Part shown: positions 35,896 through 52,800 of the stretch, in pieces
How positions within the stretch are numbered: the stretch's first letter is position 1
Layout of the letters: each line of letters starts with the position of its first letter
NCBI GenBank assembly: GCA_014925825.1
Contig: JACGCK010000005.1
Coordinates: forward strand, 868,001-932,000
Source: Pholiota molesta
Lineage: Eukaryota > Basidiomycota > Agaricomycetes > Agaricales > Strophariaceae
Length of the DNA stretch: 64,000 nucleotides
Direction of reading: 5' to 3'
Translations under genes and position numbers: made by a program
The notes under the pieces: generated by a model
The model's database searches: none
What the model saw: only the letters and a program-made list of their open reading frames with translations
Told to the model about the DNA's origin: nothing

Positions 35896-36726
35896 ACATG
35901 GGTTTCTTTTGCATTAGGCGGCACCTAGAGGCTGATAGAGTATGGCGAGTTCCATTCTCATTTTTCCAATTTGAAGCTACCCTTTTCGACCTCAGACCTG
36001 CAGGTTTAACCGAAAGGCAGAGCGTGTATCATTGGATGATTGCGATGAGAACTGTTCTTGGAAGGGGAAGAAATCTCGCGACCACGCTGGGATCCTTTTC
36101 CTATCACACTATTTCATGGAGTATATATCCCCATGGCTCCGATTTGCTCCTGCAGCCAGACTTCGCCAAGCTTTGCCATAGCAAGCATACGAATCAGCCC
36201 TTTCGAGAAGCTCGAAGGGAGAAGTGTTAACCAATATTCTTCGGCCTCCCGGGCAACGGCAACGGATACACACGCACCGCTTTTTTGACTTTTCCTATAG
36301 GGGCGGTGATAACCAGTGACAATGTCTCCGTAAGCGCGGTTTGAGATCGTATGAACGCTTCTACGGAGGTTGATGATTGGCTCATATCCTAGAAGGTGGA
36401 TCTGGCTCCGGAATAAATCCTAATCCTCGTCTCCAAAGGGTCTAGTAGTAGATAGCAATACATCTCATAATTCACATGACTTCTCAGTAGCGATAACCGG
36501 GTGCTCGAATGCTCATATGAGGACGGCGAGGCACTTCTGTCGGCGAGGAGCAGGAGGATGATCCGACTACGGCCCGCCAAGCGTCATAATGGTCAACGGA
36601 TGGGTTATCGGGCCGCCAATTCCGGACCGATAGGCTTGGATTCTGGAGGTTTATATACCTGTCGTCAACCCGAATGAAGTTAATTTCCACCTCCGTTCCA
36701 TCCCTCACCTCCTCTAAGCATCTCCA
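35896..36726. other. Intergenic, 831 bases
   Basis: No open frame here shows family resemblance; several short frames overlap in all directions. The last part must hold the promoter of the aldolase gene and contains CCTCACCTCCTCTAAGC, a pyrimidine-rich tract just before its ATG. Confidence 0.4.
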
Positions 36727-37974
36727 ATGGCTGCTAACGGTTATCACGCCAACACAGTTTCCCGTCCCTTGAAGCCAGGGATCTTTGCCCCCATCCCCTC
36801 TTTCTTCTTACCAGAAAGCGAGGACCTTGGTGAGTTCTCGCCTTCTACTTTTTCATTTTCTAATCCTTTTTTGTCAGATATTCCGTCTTTTGAAACCCAT
36901 ATTATTCGCACTGCTTCTGCTGGAGTTGCTCCACTCATCGCGGGTTCCATGGGAGAGGCGACCCACTTGTCCCACTCCGAGCGAGTGAAATTGATTCATG
37001 CGGCCCGGAAAGTGCTCGACAATGCAGGTCTTGATCACGTCCCAATCATCGCAGGGACAGGAGCTGGAAGCACTCGGGAGACAATTGAACTCACCAACGA
37101 AGCTGCTACTGCTGGCGCTGATTACGCCATCGTCATTGCAAGTGGTTACTTTGCCGGTGCATTGGCGAATAACCGAGCAGCTTTGAAGGCCTTCTGGGTT
37201 GAGGTTTCAAACAAGAGTCCAATCCCTGTGATGATCTATAATTGTAAGTTCTTTTTCTTGCGGATGTTCTCAAATTAACATTATATATTGAGATCCTGGG
37301 GCAAGCGGCGGTATTGACCTTGATTCTGATCTAATCACAGAACTCGCTGAGGAATGCCCGAATATTTGCGGTGTGAAGCTCACGTATGTCTTCACCGATT
37401 ATCATATCAATTTTACAAGGAAATAATGCAAGCGTAGTTGTGGAAATGTTGGCAAATTGACGAGAATCGCCGACTCCATTGCCGCTCCGACATTCACTTC
37501 TTTACATCCTCGCAAGAACCCTCAGGCGCCTTTCCTCGTTTTGGGTGGCTATACTGACTTCGTGGTTCCTTCTATTTACGCTAATGGTCACGGTGCTATC
37601 ACGGGCCTTGCCAATTTATTCCCCGTAAGCTCCGCCTTTTCTTCGGCACACCACTTATAATTGATGTCGATGTCACTCTGTAGAACGCGATCGTTCATCT
37701 CTTTAAACTTGCTGCTGCATCACAGAAAGATCCAGCCATCCTTTCGGAAGCTCAACGCGTGCAAGGAATAATCGCACGTGCAGACTTCACCATCGCAAAG
37801 GCTTCAATCTCGGGGACTAAATTTCTCTTGGAGAAGATGTACGGATACGGTGGCACAACTAGAAAACCACTTCCACCAATTGATCCTGCTGTTGGAGAAG
37901 CACTCTGGGCGCACCCCCATACGCGCGCTGGCGTTCAACTCGAGCGAGAGCTTACTGGAAAGGCCCAGGCCTGA
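36727..37974 (+). CDS. DHDPS/NAL-family class I aldolase (fungal 4-hydroxy-2-oxoglutarate or deoxy-hexulosonate aldolase type)
   Basis: This is a TIM-barrel pyruvate-dependent aldolase. The start MAANGYHANTVSRPLKPGIF is followed by PIPSFF and, after a 57-base intron, DIPSFETHIIRTASAGVAPL. The family signatures are GSMGEATHLSHSERVKLI, PIIAGTGAGSTRETIEL, then PVMIYNYPGASGGIDLDSD with the conserved Tyr, and GVKLT with the Schiff-base Lys. GGYTDFVVPSIYANGHGAIT and NAIVHLFKLAA follow, and it ends ERELTGKAQA. Four introns. Fungi make lysine through alpha-aminoadipate, so a true dihydrodipicolinate synthase is unlikely. Galacturonate catabolism (L-threo-3-deoxy-hexulosonate aldolase) or hydroxyproline breakdown (HOGA-like) are the better candidates, and the sequence alone does not decide. 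Confidence 0.87.
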
Positions 37975-38903
37975 GCACCAACCTTTGTTCTTCGATAAGA
38001 ATATGAAGGGATAACGGTTAGTACCAATGCCATCTCTACAACTTGTTTTTTTTATTTATTTAATCTTTAGGACCTCTTTCAAGGCGCTGCATAGCACAAC
38101 AAGATCGAAGGTGGTGTTTAGTTATCAATCGACGTACATACTACACCACTCCCATGTCCGCCGTATGAATTTTAATGAATTTTATATGTCCAGTTGACGC
38201 GCCTTGCTTATAATGGCTTGAATACGACTGACAGTCTGTGAGATAGAGATGTTGATATTACATAGGCCGTAGTAGGCCGCAGTTATCTATACAATTAACG
38301 GTACTTTTTTTGTCTTTTTTTTTGTGTTAGGCGCCTTATCTTTGCCTCGTCTATTTTTCAAACTGGAGGCAACGACCTTGGACTCGTTTACCAAGTATAT
38401 ATAATACATTCCACATGGGAAAATAGCTTTAAAATACACAGACCTCGTCACCACCTCAGCGTTGTCGCTTTTGGTCCTTAGATGTTCATTTCCAACTTTG
38501 AAGTATGTCATCTCAAGCTTCATCGTTCCTTTGACCACCTGATACACAGTTTGACATCTCTTGTTGTGATCTTTAGATCATGCATGCTCTAAATTTTCCA
38601 ATTACTGCCGCAAGTACAGGTCTTGCGCCTGACCTTTGAAGGAGCACGCTGTTGCAAAATACAGCGTGAGTTCTCCGGGAACTTCTTTCGGGTAAAGCAT
38701 TTTTCATCCATTACGATTCCTCTATATGGTGGGGCTTCGTGTAGTATGTAGATGTGTCTTCCGGGGCCTGTATGGGCTGGTAAATAGTTTCCCCCCAGAA
38801 CCAGTGGGTATCTACGAAAGGAAAATCAAGAAAAGGAGCAGAGGAATATGATCCAAGATTCTTTGCAGAATTAGAAGGCTTACCCTCCATTAGGCTGGGC
38901 TAT

Positions 38904-38935
38904 GTTATCTGCCCGGAGTTAGCCGGGCAAATAAC
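38904..38935. repeat. Imperfect inverted repeat, 13-base arms
   Basis: GTTATCTGCCCGG at 38904-38916 faces CCGGGCAAATAAC at 38923-38935. The arms pair with one mismatch around a six-base loop. The outer core GTTATCTGCC recurs in the repeat at 39077-39109. Confidence 0.75.
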
Positions 38936-39076
38936 TTCGAGCTTGCTGAGTGATTTAAGCGCCCATAAGTCATTTTTATCACTTCAAATTTTGCATACTT
39001 ACTATTTATGTAGCGTAAAATGGATCTATCCGCTAGGATTTTACAGAGTCACCGCGCTAGGCGTGAAATTGGCAAA

Positions 39077-39109
39077 TGGCAGATAACCATGGCCAAATGT
39101 TATCTGCCA
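39077..39109. repeat. Perfect inverted repeat, 11-base arms
   Basis: TGGCAGATAAC at 39077-39087 and GTTATCTGCCA at 39099-39109 are exact reverse complements around an 11-base loop. The arm shares its core with the repeat 170 bases upstream, so both probably belong to one element. Confidence 0.8.
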
Positions 39110-40552
39110 ATCACATGACGTGGCGCGCCCATCCCTGCCCAACCATCGCGATTTCGCAGTTTTGCACATCTCTCATAGCATTAATTGCTAGAGATATGTA
39201 TGTACATGATATCAGCCCCGCAAAAAAAAATTGAGCTTCCGAGAGCCATTTCCACACATGCAATTCACTTTTTTGTTGTCAGAGCTTTATAAACCGTGCT
39301 TTCTGGCGTGTTCAAATCGGTGTCTCGAAGCGCGCATCCGCCGAATTTTTTTTGGGCCTTTGGACTGATTTACGAGGTTTAAGACACCATTTCAGCTCAT
39401 TTTATGGCTATCTAAGTGGTCCTGTGAGTTCTCTTTCTCTTTCTCTCCCTCTTGTCTTTACTTTTTTGAATCATTTTTTCTAGTGTTCTTTTTTTAAAAA
39501 CACCCAGCCTATTGAAGGGAAAACCATCTAGATCATTTTTGCGAGACATCTAAGCAGCTTTAGGCAGGCCGCTGGCGCTCGCGGGGAGGCCAAACGACCT
39601 GACTTTCATCCTAAGAAGCGAAAGCCAATAGATGTAATCAAAGTTTTTTTACAATCGCACATTCCGCCCGTGAAAAACATATAAAAGGCCTTTTGATCGA
39701 ATATGTCGATTCGCACTGAAATTTTACCAACATCAGTGTGCTGAGCGAGAGCAAACCGCACAACTCCTTCAATCCTTGATCAAGTCTTGGGTAAGGATTA
39801 GTTTCGAACGTGATCAGTCAGGCCGCTGCCTCAAGTTCAAAGTAACCGCTGGCCTGGACAGTCCGACAGTGGGGCCTGTCAATCAATTTGCGGGATATGA
39901 ACTCCGAGAGAATCGTGAACAATTCCGAGGCAGCTTTGTTGAGTATCGAGGCATTCTTTCTCCTAGATGCGTATGGCCATCGAGTCTATAGCTTGATGAT
40001 CCAGCTCTCGTCATTTGAACAAAGTTTACACTAGGTCTTGAGGTTTCGGCAAAGAAGGTTTTCGTGACTGAGAAAATCAATGCTGGTGGCGGCGAACGAT
40101 TTCGCCAAGTTAACCTAGCAGGGTGCATGTGGATGATGGTCCAAATAGAGCATTAGCACACGGCGCTGACTCGGGCAGCAGAGCTCGCACAGAGAAAGTA
40201 TGTTCCACAAGTCAACAAATTTGACGACGTCGCTTGCATTCAACTTGAACGTGGCCTATGTGGACCCAGACCTGATAATCAAAGAATGCCTTGAGGCCTA
40301 TGAAGATCGTGATGGAGCGCGTGCTACATAAAGGAGCAGAACCATTCAAGAGTGCAGTGGCATAAGGGCAGGTATGTAGTGTTGCTGGCAGGAGTAAACC
40401 TCGGATCGTGATCGAATTCGAAATGGACAGCCGACGGACCGGCGAGTGACTGTGTTGTTAACACGGTTCAACTGTGGCAAACCTGCCTGCAACGTTATTA
40501 TCCATCCAACTCTTGTGCCACGTTAGAGCACACGTTGTCTTTCCTTTCGACC

Positions 40553-44998
<4,446 letters not shown>

Positions 44999-45417
44999 AA
45001 TAAGGAATTATCGAAATATCTGTACATTTAGCATGTTTGGATGGGGACCATATCTATTCATTTACTACCCATATTTTTCTAACCTCTTATTCTGCTGGAC
45101 CGGAACAACAACGGACCATTTATACCTAACTTGCGTTTGCTTGCATGCCCTTTTGTCGAATCGTCGTAGACAATCTAAGCAGAGAGGGATAGGATATTCT
45201 ATAGCTTTATGCCTTGTATGCATTGTAGTTCATTGAGTTTTGTGCTCTAAATAGCTGGAAAAAAGTCCTAAGTCCCTGGGTATGTAAATATACATATAAG
45301 TAATGTCATATATAGCTATATCATCGAGTCGAAGCGTAAATTGCCTTATGCCGTTCATTAGCTGGCCGTTAAGTGTTCAATGAGCGAAAAGCAGTCCAAC
45401 AGTCTAGTCTTGATTTG
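44999..45417. other. Intergenic, convergent 3' flanks
   Basis: 419 bases between two convergent genes, AT-rich with TATATA and ATGTAAATATACATATAAG-like stretches. No gene or RNA visible. Confidence 0.45.
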
Positions 45418-46938
45418 TCACCGAATGAAGGTCCTGGTTTCTGATTCTGCCGAATTAGATGTTCCATTTAGCGATGAAGTCAATGAGATGGAGGAAGAGG
45501 AGAGAGAACTCCTCGATGAGGCATTGGTAATGCCGGTAAATTGGGGCTGCAGAGCTGGAGGCGAGCGCAACAATGACGGATCCTTTAGTTTTTCGTTCCT
45601 GCTCCATAACCACGAATCTTTGACGAAGTTAACACGCGCAGGATGTTGATTGTACAGCCACGTCGCGATCAGAACGATGGCCGAGCCCAACATGAACGTG
45701 ATAGTCATCTGGAAGTCAAACAGCGCCACTGAGGCGAGGAAGGAGATAACGATGCTGAGACTCGTAGCGAACCCTTTGAGGATGTTATCAGAGTATTTGA
45801 TGACCATGGCTGTAATCAGACCACCGAGCACTTGTACCCACACGGTCGCCCAAGCCCAGGCGCCGAAGTTGTCGAACAGGGTGGAGATAAGGCTTTGCCC
45901 TTCTTTGACGCCATAAGCGTGCTGCGTGAAAATGATAGGGGCGACTGCGGGGAGAAGCGAGAATAACGAAAGCTGGACGTTACGGACCCATAGGTCCGCC
46001 TGTGAATTTTTGAGCACCATCTCAAAGTAGACACCTGCAAGACCAGATGTGAAGCAGGCTGCCACGACGGCAATGAAGCCCTTCATGGGGTTCATGGCAT
46101 GTATCCCTGCGGTCACAGAAGCTGCTGCGGAGCCGTATTTATCCGCGCCAACCTGAATCTGAACCACTCCGACACCAATGGCCAAAAAGAGGAGGGATAT
46201 CCACTGGCTGGGGGACAGCTTTTTGCGGAGTAGCATGACAGAGAAGGCGGCGGTCGTTAGAATTTTCATTTGGTAAGTAACCTGGAATGTGGCTGCTTCT
46301 AGATTGGATGCAGCGACATACTGCAGATTATTTTGAATCACTGAGGTATGCCACGGTTCCCAAAAATAAGAAAGGAGGTTATTGAGACAGAAAGGTTTTT
46401 ATTACTCACCGTATAGAATGGCTGGTATTGATAGCTTCCAGCAATCAGGACTGAACACTTCTCTCCACAATTTCCGTAGACGGCCAACGAAGCGTTGGTT
46501 AGGGACCCGTTGGGAGGTATATGACGTCTGCGCCGAGTCATAGGACACCCCTTGCGATTCGACACGCGAGAAAGCAATGATTAGCGAGATTGAGCCTTTC
46601 AGAATTTCGTTCATTAGAACAGCCGTTGCCGCCGAGTATTGGCGTGAAGGGGGTGTGGAAACGCGGGAGTAGTGCATGATAATTGTCAGTGCGGAATTCT
46701 GGACAGCCAACGTTACGAGCCTAGTACATGAATCAGTTCACAGTTCGTCTTCGACATTCCTGGGAGCTCATATGACGCGCGAAACTCACGAGAGGTACTT
46801 GAGGGGTATGCCCCACAATGACGGCACGGCGCTAGAGGCGGGGGTAGTGGAGAGGGCTAGCTCAACGTCGCTATCGCGGGCATGAGGGTCTGCCTTGAGA
46901 TTCACGCTGAGCTGGATGGGAGGGTGGACGGTGGACAT
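45418..46938 (-). CDS. Nucleotide-sugar transporter (SLC35A type; UDP-galactose/UDP-GlcNAc)
   Basis: This Golgi or ER multi-pass transporter exchanges a UDP-sugar for UMP. The start MSTVHPPIQLSVNLKADPHA is at 46938. The first membrane segment is LVTLAVQNSALTIIMHYSRV, then AATAVLMNEILKGSISLIIA, the SLC35A signature of a charged Asn-Glu-Lys triad. After an intron come IQNNLQYVAASNLEAATFQV and TYQMKILTTAAFSVMLLRKK, the best-conserved block of the family. FTSGLAGVYFEMVLKN and LGGLITAMVIKYSDNILKGF follow. The tail after the tenth segment is cytosolic and Ser-rich. The substrate cannot be fixed from sequence; CMP-sialic acid is unlikely in a fungus. Confidence 0.9.
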
Positions 46939-47199
46939 TGGATAAATAGGAGGGGATGGCAGGGAAGAGGAATTTTTGGTTCAAGGTTATGTACTGCCCC
47001 ACGGCACGCCGATCACATGTGAGTAGGAAATAACAGAGACCAATCAAATTCAAAGATCTCATCTAGTTATGCTCAAACCCAACTCAAACCTTCGTTCGTT
47101 GCCCTATGACTATCATACATATGTAGAGTACATACTCCTTAAAAATAGTTCGTGTAGCTGCATAGCGTCATTTATCAATCAGCGCCCAGCGCTCGTATC

Positions 47200-49328
47200 T
47201 TAGCGCCCCACATAGCTCTTCCTATCTGCAGTCTGATACAATCCATATAAGCTATATGTGGGACTCCTGTAGCTGTCATATGCCTCTGGATTGTTGCGCG
47301 CCAGCCCCATTTGTGCCAACGAGGGGAGGGCCGGTGGGGATGGCACTCTAGGCGCCTTATCCACAATCCGAGACCCTTGGGCCTGCATGCTCGATGTCGA
47401 ACTTGACCCAGAGGCCTGCGCTTCCCTATTCCCACTGGAGCGCTCCGGCACAGGCTCTAAAGCCAAACCTGTCAGAGATATTTGGCTAACCCCAAAGCTC
47501 ATTCCCATAAGCGTGTCAGAACTTCCGTCTACGTTGTCCATCGGGACAATCACTGGTACATCGGGGATGTTCTCCGCTGGAGGCTTCCTCTCGCTTGCCT
47601 TCTTTGGCCGTTTCCATCCGCTACACTCAATGAGTCGTCGGGGTATAATGTAGGTTGAGGCGATGGAACCCCGTATTCTGTCCTAGGCGATGCAAGGCCA
47701 AGTGCATAGGTCAAGGCCTGTGTATCCCGTATCCTCTTCGAATTCCCCTTTTGATGCGAAATTTTATCCTTCGAGAATGAATTTCGCTGCGCAACGTTGA
47801 TTCTAGTGGCGGTGGCTATAGAGTACGTTGTGCTAGGCAGTGTCGACATACGCGGATAGGTACCAGCCGCGAAATAACCAGATTTCACTCGGGCTCGCCC
47901 AGCGTAGTCGTTATTCAAGTTCGGAGGGTCTTGAATGACATGCCCATATTCCATCGGAGTCGGGGACGTAACGTCATCTCCATCGTAAGGTAGTCCAACG
48001 AAAGAAACAGTCGAATTTCTTTGCCTCCTCTCCTCCATTCCCAGCTGACTGAGTCTTCTATTTGCGGCTTTGGCCTTGGAACGTTTGAGGATATCATGAC
48101 CGTCCGCCGTAAAAGCTATTTCCTGTCTACTGTTTTCTATAGGCGCCTCCACGTTGGTAGGGGCATAAAAGGACTGCCTAGACATTCGCTTCGCCGCAGG
48201 TGCAGGTGGGACGTTGTGATAGACAGCACGAATAGCATAGTTCTCAGGTGTTTGGTTGTTGATGCTGCTGGAAGCTATCGAGGGCGGGGGATGCGTAGCG
48301 AGATGAAATCGCGATTCGGCGAAACCTGGATCTCCTGAATAAGCCTGGAATTGTGGGTTTTGGTTTTGTTGGGAAGGATGATTATGTTGAACAGGAGGCA
48401 CTGCTGACGGTCTGGACAGCTTTGTATGGGGGTATTGTACCCAGTTCCACATAGGCCCATTCGCAGCTGACATTCTTTCCTCACCGCCGAAGATGGGCGA
48501 TTCTTTAGTTTCATAGTAGTCCTCATCGGCATCAGCATCCTTCAGAATGGGAAGAGAGGGTGTCGGGCGGGCTTTTCTCCTGGGTTTATGACACATCTTC
48601 ACGACAATGCAGAATCCGAGAAGAAGAAGCGCGCTTCCTACAGAAACGAGTATGACCAGAGCTGCAGATATTTGACGCGACTGAGAATCAGAAGAGGCAG
48701 TACTGGCACTAGCCGAAGCAGTGGGACTCGTTTGAGAGGGAAATGCAGCAGGCCGGACGCCTACGCTCCCTGTAGTAGGCGCAGCAAACGAATCCAGAGG
48801 TGGCAGGGCAGAGAACGAAGCCTTCGGCGCACCGTGTAGGACTGTACTAGTAAGTGGCGCAACTGAAACTAAACTGACAATACTGAGCCCAGAAGTCACT
48901 GAGTTAAAAGTTGCACCACCAAGCAGAGGAGACCCCACTCCAACAGTATTCGTGCTAACTATTGTTGAGGTGATACCAGAGTCAGGGATAGGGTTGGGAA
49001 CAGCGGTGACTTCAGCAATGACGGCAGGTCGACTAGTAGTCTTTCGATCAACGGCTATGTCGTTGTGGAGTAAAGGACCAGAAACCTTTGTGGGGGGTAT
49101 CTTGGGTTTGGGTTCCGAACTGTTACTGGGAGTTTGAAGATGCTTTAGGTTTGGGTGTGTTTTTGTATCATCCATTTTGCGTCGTATATAACGGCGCACG
49201 AGGCGAGGTTTGTGAGGTACCTTAGTTTTCATACGTTGTCTAGAAGAGAGCTTTCTCTTAGTAAAGCGTTTTCGCCATGGGCGGGGCCCGCGACTGGCCC
49301 AGCGACGACGAACAGTTGCTGGACCCAT
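47200..49328 (-). CDS. Ser/Thr-rich single-pass membrane protein of unknown function, one apparent frame break
   Basis: Not recognised as a named family. The start MGPATVRRRWASRGPRPWRK (ATG 49328) is very basic with no signal peptide. A long Ser/Thr/Pro/Val region follows, rich in possible O-mannosylation sites (TASASASTASSDSQS), then one clear membrane helix ISAALVILVSVGSALLLLGF with a basic stop-transfer stretch (KMCHKPRRKARP). The cytosolic part is long and disordered with Tyr-, Asn- and Gln-rich segments. This layout resembles fungal cell-wall stress sensors, but there is no WSC domain. The first frame would stop at 47550. One extra A in the AAA of GATGGAAACGG (about 47616-47618) continues the protein as KRPKKASERKPPAENIPDVP through to YQTADRKSYVGR at 47200. 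Confidence 0.65.
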
Positions 49329-49856
49329 GAAGACGCCGGTTCCTAGGTCAAGATTGGTAACAGATTACGAGAATACCCAGAGAGATGACAGCTCGAGTAG
49401 GCGCACAGCGCAATATTGTAAATGGCGAGGGCACCAGAGGATTCAAAGGAGTGGAACGACTATGAGATAGCCTTGCGGTGTGAGGAGAGGAGCTGTTGAT
49501 CCGTCCTTTGCACGCTATGAACACATAACACGTGACCGTTCCTTGTTTTCTAAATCGGGAAAACCCCGGCGAGGCTCAGTCCTCACTCCTCAGTACTCAG
49601 TCCTCAGCCTCATCCCAGTCTTGCATCCTCTAACCTCTTCAACGACAGTCAAAGACTCCCCCGACGGCCTGATATCGTTTGTGCGCTTACAGCATAGGCC
49701 CGGGCCTCCACATCTATTCAATTCTTATTTTACGTACTTGTCCAGATTGAGTTTTCTGTAACAACCGCCACTTTTTTCTTCTCCGACTCTTGCGTTCTTG
49801 CCCTCTCCACGACTCTACCACGTCAATAACCGCTTTTCCCATCGTTCAAAGCTGTT
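49329..49856. promoter_or_regulatory. Divergent promoter of the membrane protein and the Rad9-like gene
   Basis: 528 bases between divergent start codons. It includes a short direct repetition of CTCAGTCCTCA/CTCAGTACTCAGTCCTCAG near 49577-49607 and pyrimidine-rich runs before the plus-strand ATG. CACGTGACC lies near 49530. No gene seen. Confidence 0.4.
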
Positions 49857-52800
49857 ATGGACGCGTTTGATGATCGGTACGTGCATCCACACGAGATTTG
49901 TGGCCGCCCCTCTTACTAACTGTGGCTCATGCCCATTAGTGATCCAGACAGCTCACAAGCGACGCAAATGATCCAAGAACTTTTGGAACGCGACCCAAGT
50001 CCTAGCAAACGCAATGACTCTCGTTCCTCTGCCTTCAAAACCCAAAATCACCACTCCAAGGAGATATCGTCTGACTCTCTACCTTCCTCTCGAACCTCAC
50101 ATTCCATCCCGCAATATCATTTTCACGGTCTAGCATCGACACAAACACAGTCACAGAACTATGGAGAGGACGATGAACCAGAAGAAGGATCGCAGAAAGA
50201 GAACATCGGGGCAACGAAACTGAGCAAAGAGTTGCCACCCTTGAGACCAAGTTCTCCTCAGGCCTCTTCATCTAGGAATGTTGCTGCCAAGGTTCCGCAT
50301 GTGGAACATCAAGGCGGTGCTGCTGCAAGCAATGAAAGGGTGAGGACTCCTTTTCGAAAGATATACAATGGCGTACTCATTGTTATTGCACTCAGGGCAC
50401 AATCAAAAGGGCAACAAACGTTACCTTTCAGTCCCCGCGTCCCAAGAGTGGCATCGCGGCAAGTGCGAATAAGCCGACTACTCGTCAAAGCACGTATAAA
50501 TCGACAACGCAAGTAACCTCTCGTTATAGACCCCCGCCACGTCCGCCGACCCGGACCTCTTCTCAAGACTCTTTTGCCTGCGAACCCGAGAACAACGAGG
50601 ATCTCTTTCTATCCAAGGCCGACCAATTTGTGGTTCCCTTATCTGAGCTCGGGAAGTCATCCCCCGCACCCGAGCTCGACACTACTACGGGTGGCACATC
50701 TACATCGAGTGGTTCAATGTACGCATATTCACGGAGCACCCGGCAACCTGCACCCAGAAGCCCACCTCGAGGGAGGGTGCTCGTCGAATCTACTCCGTCC
50801 AATAGCTCACAGTCTCAATCTCAACCATCTGATAATGAGCAACCAACCGTATCTGAAAGGTTTCAAGAAGCCCAATTTCCATATCAACCCCAAAATCAAC
50901 TGGCGCTTGAGCCTGTGAATGCTGATAGAGACGGAAGTGGGACCGAAGAAAGCAACCACGCAAATGCAATTCAATATTCACCGCCTGAGATACATCCTGA
51001 TCTTCTTGCAACACAACCCTCTACCGATGCCGACATCCAGGCGACACAACCTTCGACGCAACCTTCGACGCAGCCGGATGATTTGCATATCCCCGATGAA
51101 CGAAGAGCGATACCTTATAATCTATTTCAGTCAATCCTCCAAACTTCGACCAGTCGAACATCCGCCTCTAATCCATCGGGACCTCGATCGCTGGTTTCAA
51201 TGGTACCCCCAGAAAACCAATACCGCTACAGGCAATATGGAAACCCCCAGAATTCCACACCCCTCGTCCAAACAGGAAGTCGGATCACGAATGAACATTA
51301 TCCAACTCCGCCAACTATGCAGTCAGACTACCAAGAAACACAGCCTTCTTTCCCTGAGGCGCCTCCTCCGAGGTAAATATGTATTCTAACTGACATTTTC
51401 ATGGTCTAATTTATTTCCTCCCCCTTAGACGCGGCTTTCCCATTAAGTCGTTTACAGCCACCACCACTCCGAGCATCCCTTCACCCGCGCCTATTGATTC
51501 TATGGAGATCGTTCCGGATTCAGAGCCAACGCGTCTAGGGAAACAAACTGGTCCCGCTAAGACCATCGTCCCGCTAGCTAGGCCAGTACAAACGCCGGTA
51601 GCAGATTCAACGACACGGAGGAAACTGGCTCCCATGGATGAAGATGTTGAGATGAGAGCTGCGGACGCGGTTGATCCTGAGATGGAAGACGACGACGACG
51701 ACGATATTCCATTAGCTAAGGCTGTCGCTGTCGTTCCTCCAGCCAAAAAACCTAGAGGACGCCCTCCTGGAAGTGGAAGAAAGGCTGTCAATAGTAAAGG
51801 AAAGGATAAAGGGCTGTCTCCTACTAGTCAGGTAATAATTCAATTGAACTTGTTCTGCTGACCTCAGTAATTCATGATTTTGTAGGGAAAGCAGAAAGCT
51901 CCACAGCAAGGTTCCATGAAATCCGCACAGAAGCCCGCAGTTGCCGCAGCAAAATTGCATAGCCGTTCTTGGGAAACCAGTGTAGTTCCATCATCAATGC
52001 CTGAGCAGGATGTCCCCAAGAATACGCGGGGTACGCGTAATCGACCGATGATCATTACTGAGCCGAAGAAGCAACCTACTCAGAAACGCCCTGAATCGAG
52101 GCAGAGTTCGAGATCCACTTCAAATGCACCTCGGTCGCATCAATATGAACCGGATGATGACGAAGATAAAACTCGTGAACGCGACAAGGATGGAGACACC
52201 GAGCTTGCAGACGAGGAATACCAGAATATCCACGAGGATGACGAGGCAGGACCGTCTCGCAAGCGTAAACGTGCTGATAAAGCCGGTACAACCGCTGGAG
52301 GCACTCGAGCTGCTACAGCAAAACGTTCTAAGCGTGTCGGTGCGACGCCCGTGACGCGGTCCAATGGCAAGTCCCTGCAATCTGCCACATCCACTGGTGT
52401 GCGAGGCATGCAGTCTCTGGGCAGCCGTGTCTTTGCGCTATGGACACAAGACGCGCATTATTATCCTGGCATTGTCCATTCAACAGACAACCACTCTCGA
52501 TATAATGTCAAGTTCGACGATGGAACCGAAGGTTGGGTCACCATTGACGACATGCGCATCTGTGACCTGTATGTCGGCGACGATGTTCTCTTCGGAGACC
52601 GCAATCGCCCTGCCAAAGTCGTGAACATCGATGGCCAGAAAGACGGTTTTGTCAAGGTCAACCTGGACGGCAAGGTTCAAGAGAAGGCAACTCGCGAGCT
52701 ACGCATTGCCCATAAAACTATCCTCTACGCATGGGGCGACCGCAAATTGACTCCACAAACTGTATCGACAACCGTGAAGCCGGTTAAGAAGCAGCTTAGC

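Larger units (their letters stand above)
37975..40552. other. Gene-poor region of 2.6 kb
   Basis: No convincing gene. It contains a T-rich stretch (38300-38330), two related inverted repeats (listed separately), a CT-rich simple tract at about 39427-39465, and a TATA-like ACATATAAAAGGCC near 39677. Between 39770 and 40140 short stretches look faintly coding (a 71-codon frame at 39776-39991 and VFVTEKINAGGGERFRQVNL at about 40057-40116), but stops and frame changes break them. This could be a decayed gene or transposon. The last 100 bases would be the transhydrogenase promoter. Confidence 0.45.

Noticed and set aside
36230..36720. Short overlapping frames upstream of the aldolase
   Set aside because: None has a supported start, splice pattern or recognisable motif.
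38287..38547. 86-codon minus-strand frame in the gene-poor region
   Set aside because: No start context, low-complexity Lys-rich end derived from a T-rich stretch, no family resemblance.
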